A DNA stretch of 64,000 bases from SKLM01 sp964542755. GTDB lineage: Bacteria > Chloroflexota > Anaerolineae > B4-G1. Positions 1 to 8,110 of this stretch are shown here, piece by piece. The notes beneath the pieces were generated by a model. It was not told the DNA's origin, did not search any database, and worked only from the letters and a program-made list of their open reading frames with translations. The stretch lies in NCBI GenBank assembly GCA_964542755.1, contig CAZIWL010000003.1:1-64000 (forward strand), read 5' to 3'. Within the stretch, counting starts at the first letter, position 1. Each line of letters opens with the position of its first letter. A program made the position numbers and the translations under genes.

Positions 1-77
1 AACCCGGTCTTCAATCGCTTAGCTCTCCCGAAAAAAGGTGCTCACGGTGCCTGGCCCTTGTCGAAGACGCCGTTGAA

Positions 78-88
78 GTGCCTGGCAC
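78..88. repeat. Short palindrome GTGCCTGGCAC in the leading intergenic stretch
   Basis: An 11-bp perfect inverted repeat centred on T83, with a half-matching copy (GGTGCCTGGC) about 30 bp upstream. It lies in the roughly 290 bp before the first gene, where no coding frame looks real. Palindromes of this kind occur as dispersed REP-like elements in many genomes, but one window cannot show dispersal. Confidence 0.3.
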
Positions 89-289
89 CTGGCCTCCGAA
101 CGCTTGTTTCAATAGAGCCATCGCTTCTTCAGTGCCGTGGGCCGGCCAAATACATAGGGTGTACGCTGGGTTCATACCGATCCATGCGTTAGGCGCAGGA
201 CAAGGCACGCACCTGTACACGAAATGAGTCCAGCCCCCCAGTTGTCAGCCCGGTCGGGTTATCTTGACATCGGGCAGCTCGTCACTCAC

Positions 290-988
290 CTAGTACGCTG
301 TGACGCCGGCGGCGTGCCGGGCCTCGTTCAGCACCGCGCCGATGATGCGCACGTTGACCCGCTCCAGAAGCTCCTTCGCTCGCTCCGCGTGATCGCGGCG
401 TGTACGCCCCGCCGCCACCACCAGCAGGACCCCGTCAACTTTGCTACCCAGGACTGCTGCGTCCGTCACCGCCACAACCGGCGGAGCATCAAAAAGAATC
501 ACGTCAGCGCGCTCTCTGAACACATCGATGACTTGCTCCATCTTCCCCGAGCCCAGGACATCCGCAGGGTTCGGGGGGAGCGGCCCACTGGGCACGAGCA
601 GAAGGTTCCTTACACCCACCTCCAGCACGGGTGGATCGTCCAGCGCCTCCTCCTCTAGGATCATCGTGGTCAATCCTCGGTCATTTGGCACTCCGAAAAG
701 CTCGTGGAGCCCGGGTCGACGCAGATCGGCGTCCACCAGAATGGTGCGTCGCTCGCCCTGGGCCATAGTCACTGCCAGGTTGGCCAGCACCTCCGACTTG
801 CCCTCGTTCGGGGCGGCCGACGTGACGATAAGGGACTCCACCGGCCGATCGAGGGCAGCGAAGAACGTCAGGTTCGTTCGCAACGTCCGGTACGCCTCGG
901 CTGCCGGGCTGCGCGGATCCGTCAAAGCGATGAGATCGATGGCCTCATCCATAGTTCGTTCCTTTGGTCTCACACCGTCCGACATCAC
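290..988 (-). CDS. CpsD/CapB-family tyrosine-protein kinase (polysaccharide export regulator)
   Basis: 232 aa cytoplasmic ATPase of the bacterial tyrosine kinase family, which phosphorylates itself and partners to control assembly of exported polysaccharide. Visible are Walker A (APNEGKS, residues 59-65), Walker A' (ILVDADLRRP, 83-92) and Walker B (VILFDAPP, 163-170). The usual C-terminal cluster of tyrosines is missing; only the last residue is Tyr. A second Met at residue 13 could be the true start. The start overlaps the stop of the upstream Wzz-like gene by 4 nt (ATGA), so the two are translationally coupled, and that partner supplies the membrane activator normally needed by a separate CpsD-type kinase. 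Family assignment is firm; that it acts as a kinase is inferred. Confidence 0.85.
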   Translation of the reverse strand: MMSDGVRPKERTMDEAIDLIALTDPRSPAAEAYRTLRTNLTFFAALDRPVESLIVTSAAPNEGKSEVLANLAVTMAQGERRTILVDADLRRPGLHELFGVPNDRGLTTMILEEEALDDPPVLEVGVRNLLLVPSGPLPPNPADVLGSGKMEQVIDVFRERADVILFDAPPVVAVTDAAVLGSKVDGVLLVVAAGRTRRDHAERAKELLERVNVRIIGAVLNEARHAAGVTAY

Positions 989-1641
989 TTAGAGGGGGGA
1001 ATGGCCCCCACGACGGTTAGATCGAGCTGACGCTCCAGGTCCTGAGGTGTCCGGATGATGCCCGCCTCAAGCCACTCCAGGAAGAAAATCACCACACCAG
1101 CAACCACCAGGCCGAAGATGAGGCCCGCAGCCAGCATGATCTTGGTGCTGGGCGGCCACGACTGCCCGTAGCTAGGCGGGTCGCGGAGAATGGCATCCAC
1201 CCGGTCCTCCTTGCGCAACTCCGTGTTCTCCTCGTCGCGCCATTGGACCAGCAGGTTCGCCCAGGTCCGGGCGATGTCGTTGGCTTGATCGCCGTCGTAG
1301 TCCTCAACCTCAATCTTGATCACCAACCGATCATCCTCGGCGGCAAAGTAAGCGTTGCTGCGCAGCCCTTCCGGGGTCATAGGAAGCTGAAGCTCGTTAA
1401 TCACATCTTGCGCCCAGGTCTTCGAATTCGCCACTGTCATATACGATCGTAACAAGATCTTAGCTGACTGGGTGAGCCCGAAGTCAGGCCGTGCCGGCGA
1501 AATGATGACCTCCGCCGTGGACGTGTACTGGGGGTGCTGAAGCCTGCTGAAGACGACCGCGCTGCCAGCGGTGAGCACAAGGGCCACAACGATGATCCAC
1601 CAGCGCTTACGCAGTATTCTCACGTAATCGTCAAATGCCAT
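985..1641 (-). CDS. Wzz/chain-length determinant-like membrane protein
   Basis: 218 aa with the chain-length determinant layout: a short cytoplasmic start containing a YVRILRKRWW motif, a first membrane helix at about residues 14-32, an extracytoplasmic region of about 130 residues and a second helix at about 167-187, followed by a cytoplasmic tail with conserved VVGAIPP. Such proteins set polysaccharide length and activate the partner tyrosine kinase. It directly precedes and overlaps the CpsD-like gene and follows a paralogue, so all three probably form one operon. The periplasmic domain is short compared with Gram-negative Wzz (about 330 aa total), as in Gram-positive CpsC types. Confidence 0.8.
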   Translation of the reverse strand: MAFDDYVRILRKRWWIIVVALVLTAGSAVVFSRLQHPQYTSTAEVIISPARPDFGLTQSAKILLRSYMTVANSKTWAQDVINELQLPMTPEGLRSNAYFAAEDDRLVIKIEVEDYDGDQANDIARTWANLLVQWRDEENTELRKEDRVDAILRDPPSYGQSWPPSTKIMLAAGLIFGLVVAGVVIFFLEWLEAGIIRTPQDLERQLDLTVVGAIPPSK

Positions 1642-1708
1642 AGGACGTGTCCCTCCTCAGATAACCAGGAGCTATTCTACCATGCCGAGTGCTCTTGTCC
1701 ATTTCCGT

Positions 1709-2377
1709 TCACTTCCGCGGAATCCGTGCCAACACCGGGACACCCATCTCCTCCATAGTCTCCACCTCTTGGATCGTCGGATCAAGATAGTGCCACAGAA
1801 AAGCCATACCAACGCCCACGAATAGCGCCAGCGCCATACGGATTGCTGGGCCCGTCAGCTGAGCCCTCAGACCCGGCGGCATTGGAACCGGGACCGGTTC
1901 GTCCAACAGGCGCACCGCAGGCCGCAGCCCCTCCAATTGAGGATAGTACGCCGCGCTGTTCTCGGTCAGCTCCTCGGTAACCGCATCGGCGAGGGCAACG
2001 GCCCCGTCGGGATCGTGCCACGTCAGATAGACCACCAGGATGGACTGGGCATTGTCCGTGACGATGGCTCCCTGAACAGCGCCCGGGCTGACCTCCAGTC
2101 CCTCCAAACGGTCGATCACGGCCCGAGCGAACAGGCCGGTCTCCGCAACGTCCGCCAGTCCATTTGCAACGTACTCAGACGTGAGCCAAGGATAATAGCG
2201 GTCGTAGTCCACGCTGAGACCCGCGGGCTCCGTGCCCGCGGAGAAGCGCATCACCACCCGGTACGACGTAGGCAGCGGCGCATACGTCACCGCCAGGAAG
2301 GTGACCACCAGGATCAGTGGCGTCACGACCAGCCACCAGCGCCGCAGCAGGATCTTTGCGTAGGTTCTCAGCTCCAT
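1709..2377 (-). CDS. Second Wzz-like chain-length determinant protein
   Basis: 222 aa, with the same plan as its downstream neighbour: YAKILLRRWW at residues 6-15, a first membrane helix at about 14-32, an extracytoplasmic domain, a second helix near 182-198 and a C-terminal VLARIPRK tail. The two proteins share N-terminal and C-terminal signatures but little of the middle domain. It lies 14 nt downstream of the glycosyltransferase gene and 67 nt upstream of the paralogue. Having two half-size copies suggests a hetero-oligomer or different partners; this is inference. Confidence 0.75.
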   Translation of the reverse strand: MELRTYAKILLRRWWLVVTPLILVVTFLAVTYAPLPTSYRVVMRFSAGTEPAGLSVDYDRYYPWLTSEYVANGLADVAETGLFARAVIDRLEGLEVSPGAVQGAIVTDNAQSILVVYLTWHDPDGAVALADAVTEELTENSAAYYPQLEGLRPAVRLLDEPVPVPMPPGLRAQLTGPAIRMALALFVGVGMAFLWHYLDPTIQEVETMEEMGVPVLARIPRK

Positions 2378-2390
2378 GCGTGGCTCCCTC

Positions 2391-3467
2391 CTACTCCTTC
2401 AGTCTGCCGTCGATGAAACCCATCAGTTTCTGTCGGAACACGTTAGTGTCGAAGCGATCCGCGTTGGCGGTGCACGCCGCTGGATCCATCGTTCCAGGGT
2501 CAAAAGCCTGCACAGCCTCTTCCAGCGCCCTCGCCGACTGCTCACGGAAGAACGTCCCCGTCTCCCCGTCGATGACCGTGTCGAGTGCCCCGCCCGCTCC
2601 GTAGGCAATCACCGGGCGTCCCGCCGCCTGCGCCTCCACCGGCGCGATGCAGAAGTCCTCAACACCGGGCAGAATGTATGCCCGGCAGCGCCCGAACAGC
2701 CCAGGCAGGTCCTCGTCAGGGACATAGCCCAGGAAGCTCACGTTGGGCCCGGCCACGGCCTCCAACGATTCTCTGTCTCTACCGTCGCCAGCAATCACCA
2801 GCGGTCGACCCAGCTCGTTAAAGGCCCGAACTGCCAGATCGATACGCTTGTACGGGATGAGACGGGACACGATCAGGTAGTAATCCTCGACGTCCTGAAG
2901 TGGTCGGAATCGCCCAGTCTCCACCGGGGGGTGGATCACCACAGCATCCCGATCGTAGTAGCGGCGGATCCGCCCTCGGATTTCCCGCGATATCGCGACG
3001 AAATGGTCCACTCGCTGGGCGGCATCGTAGTCCCACCGACGCAGCAGGGCGATCACCGGACGCAGGGCTGTCTTCACCGCATTGGGCAGCGATTCTCGGG
3101 CGGCGTAAGCGTCGAAATCCCACACGTAGCGAGTTGGAGCCAGGCAATAGCAGATGTGCGTAGCGTCCCCGGTCCGCACCCCGTGGCAGAAGCCGGACTT
3201 GTTGCTCAAGACCAGGTCATAGTCCGAGAGATCGAGTCCCGAAAACGCCAGGGGGTAGAGCGGTAGGTAAGGCTGGTGATGCCGATAAATGCCCGGCAGC
3301 CGATCCATCCATGTCGTCCGCACGTCCCAGGAGCCATACGCCTCTGGCATGCCCCCACGCCAGTACATCGACGTGTAGACAGGTCGGTCCGGGAACATCC
3401 CCACCAACGTCTCCAGGACATCCTCGGCCCCGCCCATCTGGTTCAACCAGTCGTGGACCAGGGCCAT
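2391..3467 (-). CDS. Glycosyltransferase family 4 (GT-B)
   Basis: 358 aa from the preferred ATG, which begins MALVHDWLNQMGGAE, the typical GT4 N-terminus; an upstream ATG in frame at 3524 would add 19 residues with no homology look. The C-terminal half carries the nucleotide-sugar domain: YYLIVSRLIPYKRID, the FLGYVPDEDLPGLF loop, and the acceptor E-x7-E motif in EDFCIAPVEAQAAG. It transfers a sugar, probably a hexose, to a lipid-linked glycan on the cytoplasmic face. Its position at the head of the Wzz/CpsD operon points to surface polysaccharide synthesis. Donor and acceptor cannot be read from sequence. Confidence 0.85.
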   Translation of the reverse strand: MALVHDWLNQMGGAEDVLETLVGMFPDRPVYTSMYWRGGMPEAYGSWDVRTTWMDRLPGIYRHHQPYLPLYPLAFSGLDLSDYDLVLSNKSGFCHGVRTGDATHICYCLAPTRYVWDFDAYAARESLPNAVKTALRPVIALLRRWDYDAAQRVDHFVAISREIRGRIRRYYDRDAVVIHPPVETGRFRPLQDVEDYYLIVSRLIPYKRIDLAVRAFNELGRPLVIAGDGRDRESLEAVAGPNVSFLGYVPDEDLPGLFGRCRAYILPGVEDFCIAPVEAQAAGRPVIAYGAGGALDTVIDGETGTFFREQSARALEEAVQAFDPGTMDPAACTANADRFDTNVFRQKLMGFIDGRLKE

Positions 3468-3790
3468 CCGGTCAACGAGTGGAGAACGAATAGAGGAGTA
3501 TTCAGTCAATCGGTCGGATCCCATTCACCCATCGAGGTTCTCATCACAGCTGCAACCAACCGGTCAGCGCCACAGATCGATGACTCAACTCGTATTCCGC
3601 CCGAGCCGTGCCACATCAACCGACGACTGCCGAGCCCCACGTAGACGCTCGGGCATCAGCCAGCTTCGCATTCGCCTATCGAGGCGTCCAGGGCCTCCCC
3701 CTTGGCCACGCGATTCCTGTGATAGCGGCATACCGTTCTCATTCGGTCGCTGTTTCGCTTTTTCGCCTTTTCGCTCTATCGCTTTATCGC
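3468..3790. other. Non-coding interval containing a TCGCT-rich repeat
   Basis: About 320 bp between the GT4 gene and rnhB with no credible gene. Its rnhB-proximal part is the degenerate TTCGCT array listed separately. No terminator or promoter is clear. Confidence 0.5.
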
Positions 3791-3802
3791 TCATTCGCTG
3801 GC
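3741..3802. repeat. Degenerate tandem TCGCT-type microsatellite overlapping the rnhB 3' end
   Basis: About 60 bp of 7-9 bp units, each holding TCGCT or TCGCC (GTTTCGCTT, TTTCGCCTT, TTCGCTCTA, TCGCTTTA, TCGCTCAT). The array runs into the last codons of rnhB (stop at 3791-3793). The unit changes slightly from copy to copy, as expected of an old slippage array. Confidence 0.6.
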
Positions 3803-4438
3803 TAGCCGCATCGGCCGCCAACTGACCCGATGGATTGGCGAGCAGCCCAACCCTTGCAGCGCCTCCCGGTGCTGCCGCGTCCCGTATCCCTTGTGCTGCG
3901 CAAGCCCGTATCCCGGATACTCATCATCCAAATCAACCATCAGTGTGTCCCGCTCGACCTTTGCGACAATGCTAGCGGCCGCCACGCTCAAGCAGCGCCC
4001 ATCCGCCTTGGGAAGCGAGCGTTGTGGTAGCTCCAGGCCGGGCAGCTCCAAGTGATCGATAACCAGGGCGCTCACATAATCCCCCAGGCCCTGCACCGCA
4101 CGCTCCATCGCGAGGCGCGTGGTCGGTACGATGCCCCAAAGATCGATCTCCCCGGGCTCCCCCCAACCAACACCCACCGCAACCGCCACATCCCGTATGA
4201 TCGGTAGGAGTTCCTCGCGGCGGGCCGGGGTCAACGTCTTTGAGTCACGAACACCCTCCAGGGAACCCGCAAGACCCTCTTCCTCGAGGGGTAGCACAAC
4301 CGCTGCAGCACATACGGGACCCGCCCACGCACCTCGCCCGGCCTCGTCCAGCCCGGCCACGTGCACGTGACCGGAGGCGTACAGGGCGAACTCCTGGGAG
4401 AGATCAGGGATTAGGAGAGGACCCATACCCAGGCTCAA
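3791..4438 (-). CDS. rnhB: Ribonuclease HII
   Basis: 215 aa enzyme that cleaves the RNA strand of RNA-DNA hybrids and single ribonucleotides left in DNA. The signature LDEAGRG places the first two catalytic acids at D31 and E32; later conserved blocks are RDSKTLTPARR, a central VIDHLEL aspartate, KADGRCLSVAAASIVAKV and the C-terminal HKGYGTRQH. Length matches the family. It stands between polysaccharide genes but has no functional tie to them. An internal Met5 is an alternative start. Its 3' end merges into a microsatellite, so the last residues (LASE) may be repeat-derived. Confidence 0.95.
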   Translation of the reverse strand: MSLGMGPLLIPDLSQEFALYASGHVHVAGLDEAGRGAWAGPVCAAAVVLPLEEEGLAGSLEGVRDSKTLTPARREELLPIIRDVAVAVGVGWGEPGEIDLWGIVPTTRLAMERAVQGLGDYVSALVIDHLELPGLELPQRSLPKADGRCLSVAAASIVAKVERDTLMVDLDDEYPGYGLAQHKGYGTRQHREALQGLGCSPIHRVSWRPMRLASE

Positions 4439-4641
4439 CCCAGATCAAAGCGTAAATGGCGTCGGGCGGCGCATCCTCGAGCCGGACAAGCGCGGCGACA
4501 AGGAGCGAAGGTCACCATCTTGAGCGAGTTCATTCCGCCTCCAGGACCCAGCTGAGGATTGGGCCGGGATGACTCTGAATAGACCTCCTGGCGCCGAAGG
4601 ATACCATGGGAATCGATGAGAGGCAGACATGGAACGCAAAG

Positions 4642-5433
4642 CTAGACGTCGTCGTAGAGCCCTTTGAGCTCGTTCACCCTGACTCGCAGGACCTCTCGGG
4701 TCATCTCAACCGACTCTCGGAGATAACGCGCGAGAGCGCCCGTCTCGTCCTTTGTCACGCTCTGGTCGCGGTTCAGCCAGGCCACCTCCACTTCCTCCAA
4801 GCGGTAGCCAGCCTTCACGAACAGATGCAGGAGCTCCACGTCGTACGCGGACACCTTCCAGCCCGTCGGCCTATCCTTCTGCTTGAAGAACTGGAGCTGG
4901 GGGAAGACCTGGAGGGCAACCTGCCGCCTGCAGGATTTGAAGCCACACTGCGTGTCGCTGATGTTGCGCAAGAGGAATAGCCGGCGCAAGGTGCGAAACA
5001 CGGCACTGCCAAACCGCCGGACGAAGGAGAATCCCTCGCGCCCAGTCCCACGCGAACCGATCACGACATCGCACCCTTGGTCGTACCAGGGAAGGAGCTT
5101 TTCCACCTCCTCCAGAGGTGTGGATTGATCCATATCCGTGAAGAGCACGATCTCTCCTCGCGCCTGCCGGATACCAGCCCATACCGCTGCGGGCTTACCG
5201 CCGTGGCGGATATCAACCAGGGAGAAACAAGGCCTCCCTTCGACATAGCGCTCGATCAGCTGACGACTCCTATCCGTGGACTCATCATTGGCGACAATGA
5301 CCTCCCACGCGTAGCCCTGGGTCCTCAGGTAGTCGTGAACCTCCTCCAGAACCCCCCTCTCCAGGTTCTTCTCCTCGTTGTAGCAGGGAATGACGATAGA
5401 AAGGAAAGGCCCGACATGGCGTGGTTGACTCAT
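4642..5433 (-). CDS. Glycosyltransferase family 2 (dolichyl/polyprenyl-phosphate sugar synthase-like)
   Basis: 263 aa GT-A enzyme. The N-terminus has SIVIPCYNEEKNLERGV, then VIVANDESTD, and the metal-binding FTDMDQSTP in place of the usual DxD. QCGFKSCRR and the WLNRDQS block match the family that makes polyprenyl-phosphate-linked hexose. There is no C-terminal membrane domain, so it resembles Alg5/DPM1-type synthases. A product of this kind would feed membrane glycosyltransferases such as the DUF2723 protein encoded at 18930-21392; that link is inferred from function, not proximity. Confidence 0.8.
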   Translation of the reverse strand: MSQPRHVGPFLSIVIPCYNEEKNLERGVLEEVHDYLRTQGYAWEVIVANDESTDRSRQLIERYVEGRPCFSLVDIRHGGKPAAVWAGIRQARGEIVLFTDMDQSTPLEEVEKLLPWYDQGCDVVIGSRGTGREGFSFVRRFGSAVFRTLRRLFLLRNISDTQCGFKSCRRQVALQVFPQLQFFKQKDRPTGWKVSAYDVELLHLFVKAGYRLEEVEVAWLNRDQSVTKDETGALARYLRESVEMTREVLRVRVNELKGLYDDV

Positions 5434-5523
5434 GAGCTCCTACCGGTGCGACTGTCGCTGCCGAATGGCGCTGCCCCAGAACCCGGGTCCTGAGGTCACC
5501 CAAGGGTGCGTATGATACCCACT

Positions 5524-6492
5524 CTACTGGCTTTCGTCAACGTCGGTCAGAAGACGCTCCAGGTACGCCCGATCGACAACGCGACTTCGCTGTACTTGCC
5601 GGCGCTTGGGAAGCATCCGGGGTATCCCGGTGAGCAATCCCGCGACTTGCCCCCTCAATCGCGCGCGCGCTGCCCTGCCCCGCCAGGACCGGATTGCTTC
5701 ACCAGCGATCGTCAGCTGCCTGCAGAGCACCTTCCGCCAGTGGCGCTGCCAGAGATCGGCGGGATAATCCTTGATCAAGACGTAGATGGTATTCCGCCCG
5801 TCGTAGAAGCTCGCCGTGGGTCCACCACCGGTGGCACTCAACTTGTGGTAGACAACGGCCCTCGGCGCATACATACACCGCCAACCCGCCAACTGCGCAC
5901 GCCAGGCCAGGTCCACATCCTCGCAGGAGTAGAAGAAGGCCTCATCCAAGAGTCCCACTTCCTCCAGCATGGCCCGCCGATAGGCCGCGCTGCCGCCACA
6001 GGCGCCGAAAACGTACAGCTCCGTATCGTACTGCCCTTCGTCTGTTTCCCACACGCCGCGGTTCCCTGGGACACCGTCCAATCGGTAGAAGTCACCCGCC
6101 GTATGAAAGACACTCCGCCGGTCGAAGAGCAGCATCTTGGAGGCTACCATCCCGGCCTCGGGAAAGCGGTCAAAGGCTGCCACGACCTCCTCGAGCCAGT
6201 CCGCGGCAGCCTCGGTGTCATTGTTGAGCAGCACGACGAAGTCCCCCCGGGCAGCCCTCATCCCTGCATTGCACGCCCCGGCAAACCCTCGGTTCTCGCC
6301 GAGAGCCAAGACTTGGGCCTCGGCATACTCTTGCTTGAGCAGCAAGAGTGAACCGTCGGTCGAGCCATTGTCCACCACAATGACCTCAAGACCCGCCAGG
6401 GTCTGACGCTTGAGGCTCTCAAGACAGGTCGGCAGATGCTCCGCGCCGTTCCAGTTCGGGATGATGACGGAGACCAAGCGGCGATTATCCAT
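5524..6492 (-). CDS. Glycosyltransferase family 2 (rhamnosyltransferase-like)
   Basis: 322 aa GT-A protein beginning with VSVIIPNWNGAEHL and VIVVDNGSTDGS, followed by FAGACNAGM and LLNNDTEA (the DxD-like nucleotide-sugar site) and FFYSCEDVDLAWR, the acceptor-side ED motif. These are typical of WbbL/rhamnosyl-type enzymes acting on O-antigen-like glycans. A basic C-terminal tail after residue 265 could associate with the membrane. It is oriented with the other polysaccharide genes and lies divergent from osmC. Confidence 0.85.
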   Translation of the reverse strand: MDNRRLVSVIIPNWNGAEHLPTCLESLKRQTLAGLEVIVVDNGSTDGSLLLLKQEYAEAQVLALGENRGFAGACNAGMRAARGDFVVLLNNDTEAAADWLEEVVAAFDRFPEAGMVASKMLLFDRRSVFHTAGDFYRLDGVPGNRGVWETDEGQYDTELYVFGACGGSAAYRRAMLEEVGLLDEAFFYSCEDVDLAWRAQLAGWRCMYAPRAVVYHKLSATGGGPTASFYDGRNTIYVLIKDYPADLWQRHWRKVLCRQLTIAGEAIRSWRGRAARARLRGQVAGLLTGIPRMLPKRRQVQRSRVVDRAYLERLLTDVDESQ

Positions 6493-6509
6493 TTCTTATG
6501 CAATAGGCC

Positions 6510-6538
6510 TTGAACTTCACCCAGACAGGGAGTATAAT
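6510..6538 (+). promoter_or_regulatory. Sigma-70-type promoter for osmC
   Basis: TTGAAC (6510-6515), a 17-bp spacer and a perfect TATAAT (6533-6538) on the plus strand. It lies about 130 nt before the osmC start, which implies a leader of roughly 120 nt containing a small CTGGC/GCCAG hairpin. Confidence 0.75.
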
Positions 6539-6668
6539 AGCATCCAGCTGGCTCAAGCGCCAGCCAGTGGCCGGGAACCGGGCTACGGCACCCGTCCATT
6601 CTGGAAGCGTCGCGCCTGATGCGGCGCACGTAATTGTCTAACGATTTGCGACTCCTGAGGAGGTACCG

Positions 6669-7073
6669 ATGGCAACCATCACGACGTATCACAAGGGCGA
6701 CATGCTCTTCGAGACCGAACTCGGCAACCACAAGCTCCAGATCGATGTGCCCGCCAGCATGGGCGGCACCGATCGCGGCCCCACACCTCCGGAGGTCTTC
6801 GTGGCCTCGCTAGGCTCCTGTGTGGCCGCCCTTGTCGCGAACTACCTTGACAAGGCAAAACTGGACACAGAAGGCCTCTCAGTCGACGTCACGTACGAGA
6901 AGGCCGCCGATCCCACGCGGTTGGTGGGACTCAAGATAGACATCGACGTTCCGAACGCAGACATCTCCGGTCGAGAGAAGGCCATCGAGCGCGTGGCCGA
7001 CCGCTGCCCTGTGCACCAGACGATCTGCAACCTGGAAGGCGTCGACATAGAGATAACCGGGCAGGCTGGCTAG
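6669..7073 (+). CDS. OsmC/Ohr-family peroxide-reducing protein
   Basis: 134 aa, the usual size of this family, which uses two cysteines to reduce organic or fatty-acid peroxides in the cytoplasm. The first redox Cys is in FVASLGSCVAALV (about residue 52) and the second in DRCPVHQTI near residue 116; conserved TPPEVF precedes the first. A strong Shine-Dalgarno (GGAGG) sits 7 nt before the ATG. It is a single-gene unit with its own promoter upstream and a hairpin terminator downstream. It belongs to the YhfA/OsmC branch rather than Ohr, judging by RCPVHQTI. Confidence 0.9.
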   Translation: MATITTYHKGDMLFETELGNHKLQIDVPASMGGTDRGPTPPEVFVASLGSCVAALVANYLDKAKLDTEGLSVDVTYEKAADPTRLVGLKIDIDVPNADISGREKAIERVADRCPVHQTICNLEGVDIEITGQAG

Positions 7074-7102
7074 ACCGACCGCCAGAGCTATTCTAGGCAT
7101 CA

Positions 7103-7138
7103 GAACTCCCTTCCGGGCCCAGGCCGAGAAGGGAGTTC
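7103..7138 (+). terminator. Hairpin terminator after osmC
   Basis: An 11-bp perfect stem (GAACTCCCTTC / GAAGGGAGTTC) with a 14-nt loop, starting 30 nt after the osmC stop. There is no strong T tract, so it may be a weak terminator or an mRNA-stabilising hairpin. Confidence 0.6.
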
Positions 7139-8110
7139 CACATGTCGAAACGAAACGACCTTAGTCTCCGATCGTCTCGAGCAGCGGCTTCCCCTTCGTC
7201 TCCCACCTGCGACCCAAGATGGTGAGTTCGCCCACCACAGACGAGACGGCGTAGAACGTCAAGGCGGCTACCATTGAGAAGTTGAGAAGCGCCCCGCCGA
7301 GGCTCGGGGCCAGCCCCCGCGGCCCAGAGGTTGTACCCGGAGCCTCAAGTCCACCGCACCGACGTCTACTCTCCAGGATTGGGAACGCACTTGTACAATG
7401 CAGGGCCAAAAAATGTCCGAGTAAAAGCCCAGCCTTCGCCTGCGGAGAATATGAACGGACGAGATCCAGGGGACTCCAAAGCGAACTGAAATCGCCGCGC
7501 CTTCCAAGCGCAGGCACAGCATGGGGATGTGTGCGCCCCCCCAAGTACACGTAGGCGTAACCCCCTCCCCAGTCAAGGGCTGATGGAGAGTGCCGGCTGA
7601 GTAGGAGCGAAGCGACGTATGCTTCGACAAGCTCAGCACGGCGTCGAAGCCAAGCGGCTTGCGGAAATGCTTTTTGGTGCGGACGACGCTTGGTTTCGAT
7701 ACACTTTTCCGCTGGCGCTACAAAGTCACTCACCGGGCGCTCGTTCCGCAACCGGTGGAGGGTTTTCGCCGAAGAGTACTAGCCCTCCGCCTCTGGGGCA
7801 GGCGGGATCTCGGTGCGTCACGAAGGGACACCAACATCTCCTGCGGCGAGGAGCTGAGCGAGCCGCTGTTCGTTCGGATGGGGCGGGAGATCAAGAGGGT
7901 CTTGAGGCTCTCCGCCGAACTGGCGCAGCACCGGATCAGGGATCGTGCTGCAGCGGCTCCGTCTCGACCACGTCACCGGCTGGCCAGCCCAGAGTCTACG
8001 GCGGCGGCACCCGTCACTCACGTCCGCCCGGAGGGCACCCAGGCGAGTCCCAAACGACCACGCGCGGTCGCTCGTACGGATTACCCAGAGCCTGGCGACC
8101 AGCCCGAGCC
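7139..8110. other. About 970 bp with no credible intact gene
   Basis: Frames here are open on both strands but give low-complexity, arginine-rich shadow translations. One minus-strand frame ending at 7161 yields a hydrophobic tail (MVAALTFYAVSSVVGELTIL) and another ending near 7818 gives an acidic LRQFGGEPQDPLDL stretch. Either could be a relic of a lost gene, but neither is recognisable. A REP-like inverted repeat lies at 7621-7650. Confidence 0.4.
7621..7650. repeat. REP-like inverted repeat (GCTTCGAC ... GTCGAAGC)
   Basis: Perfect 8-bp arms GCTTCGAC (7621-7628) and GTCGAAGC (7643-7650) enclose AAGCTCAGCACGGC. The core TTCGACAAGCTCAGCA matches, from memory, a dispersed intergenic element found in many bacterial genomes, where it generates recurring spurious peptides. 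One copy is visible here. Confidence 0.5.
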
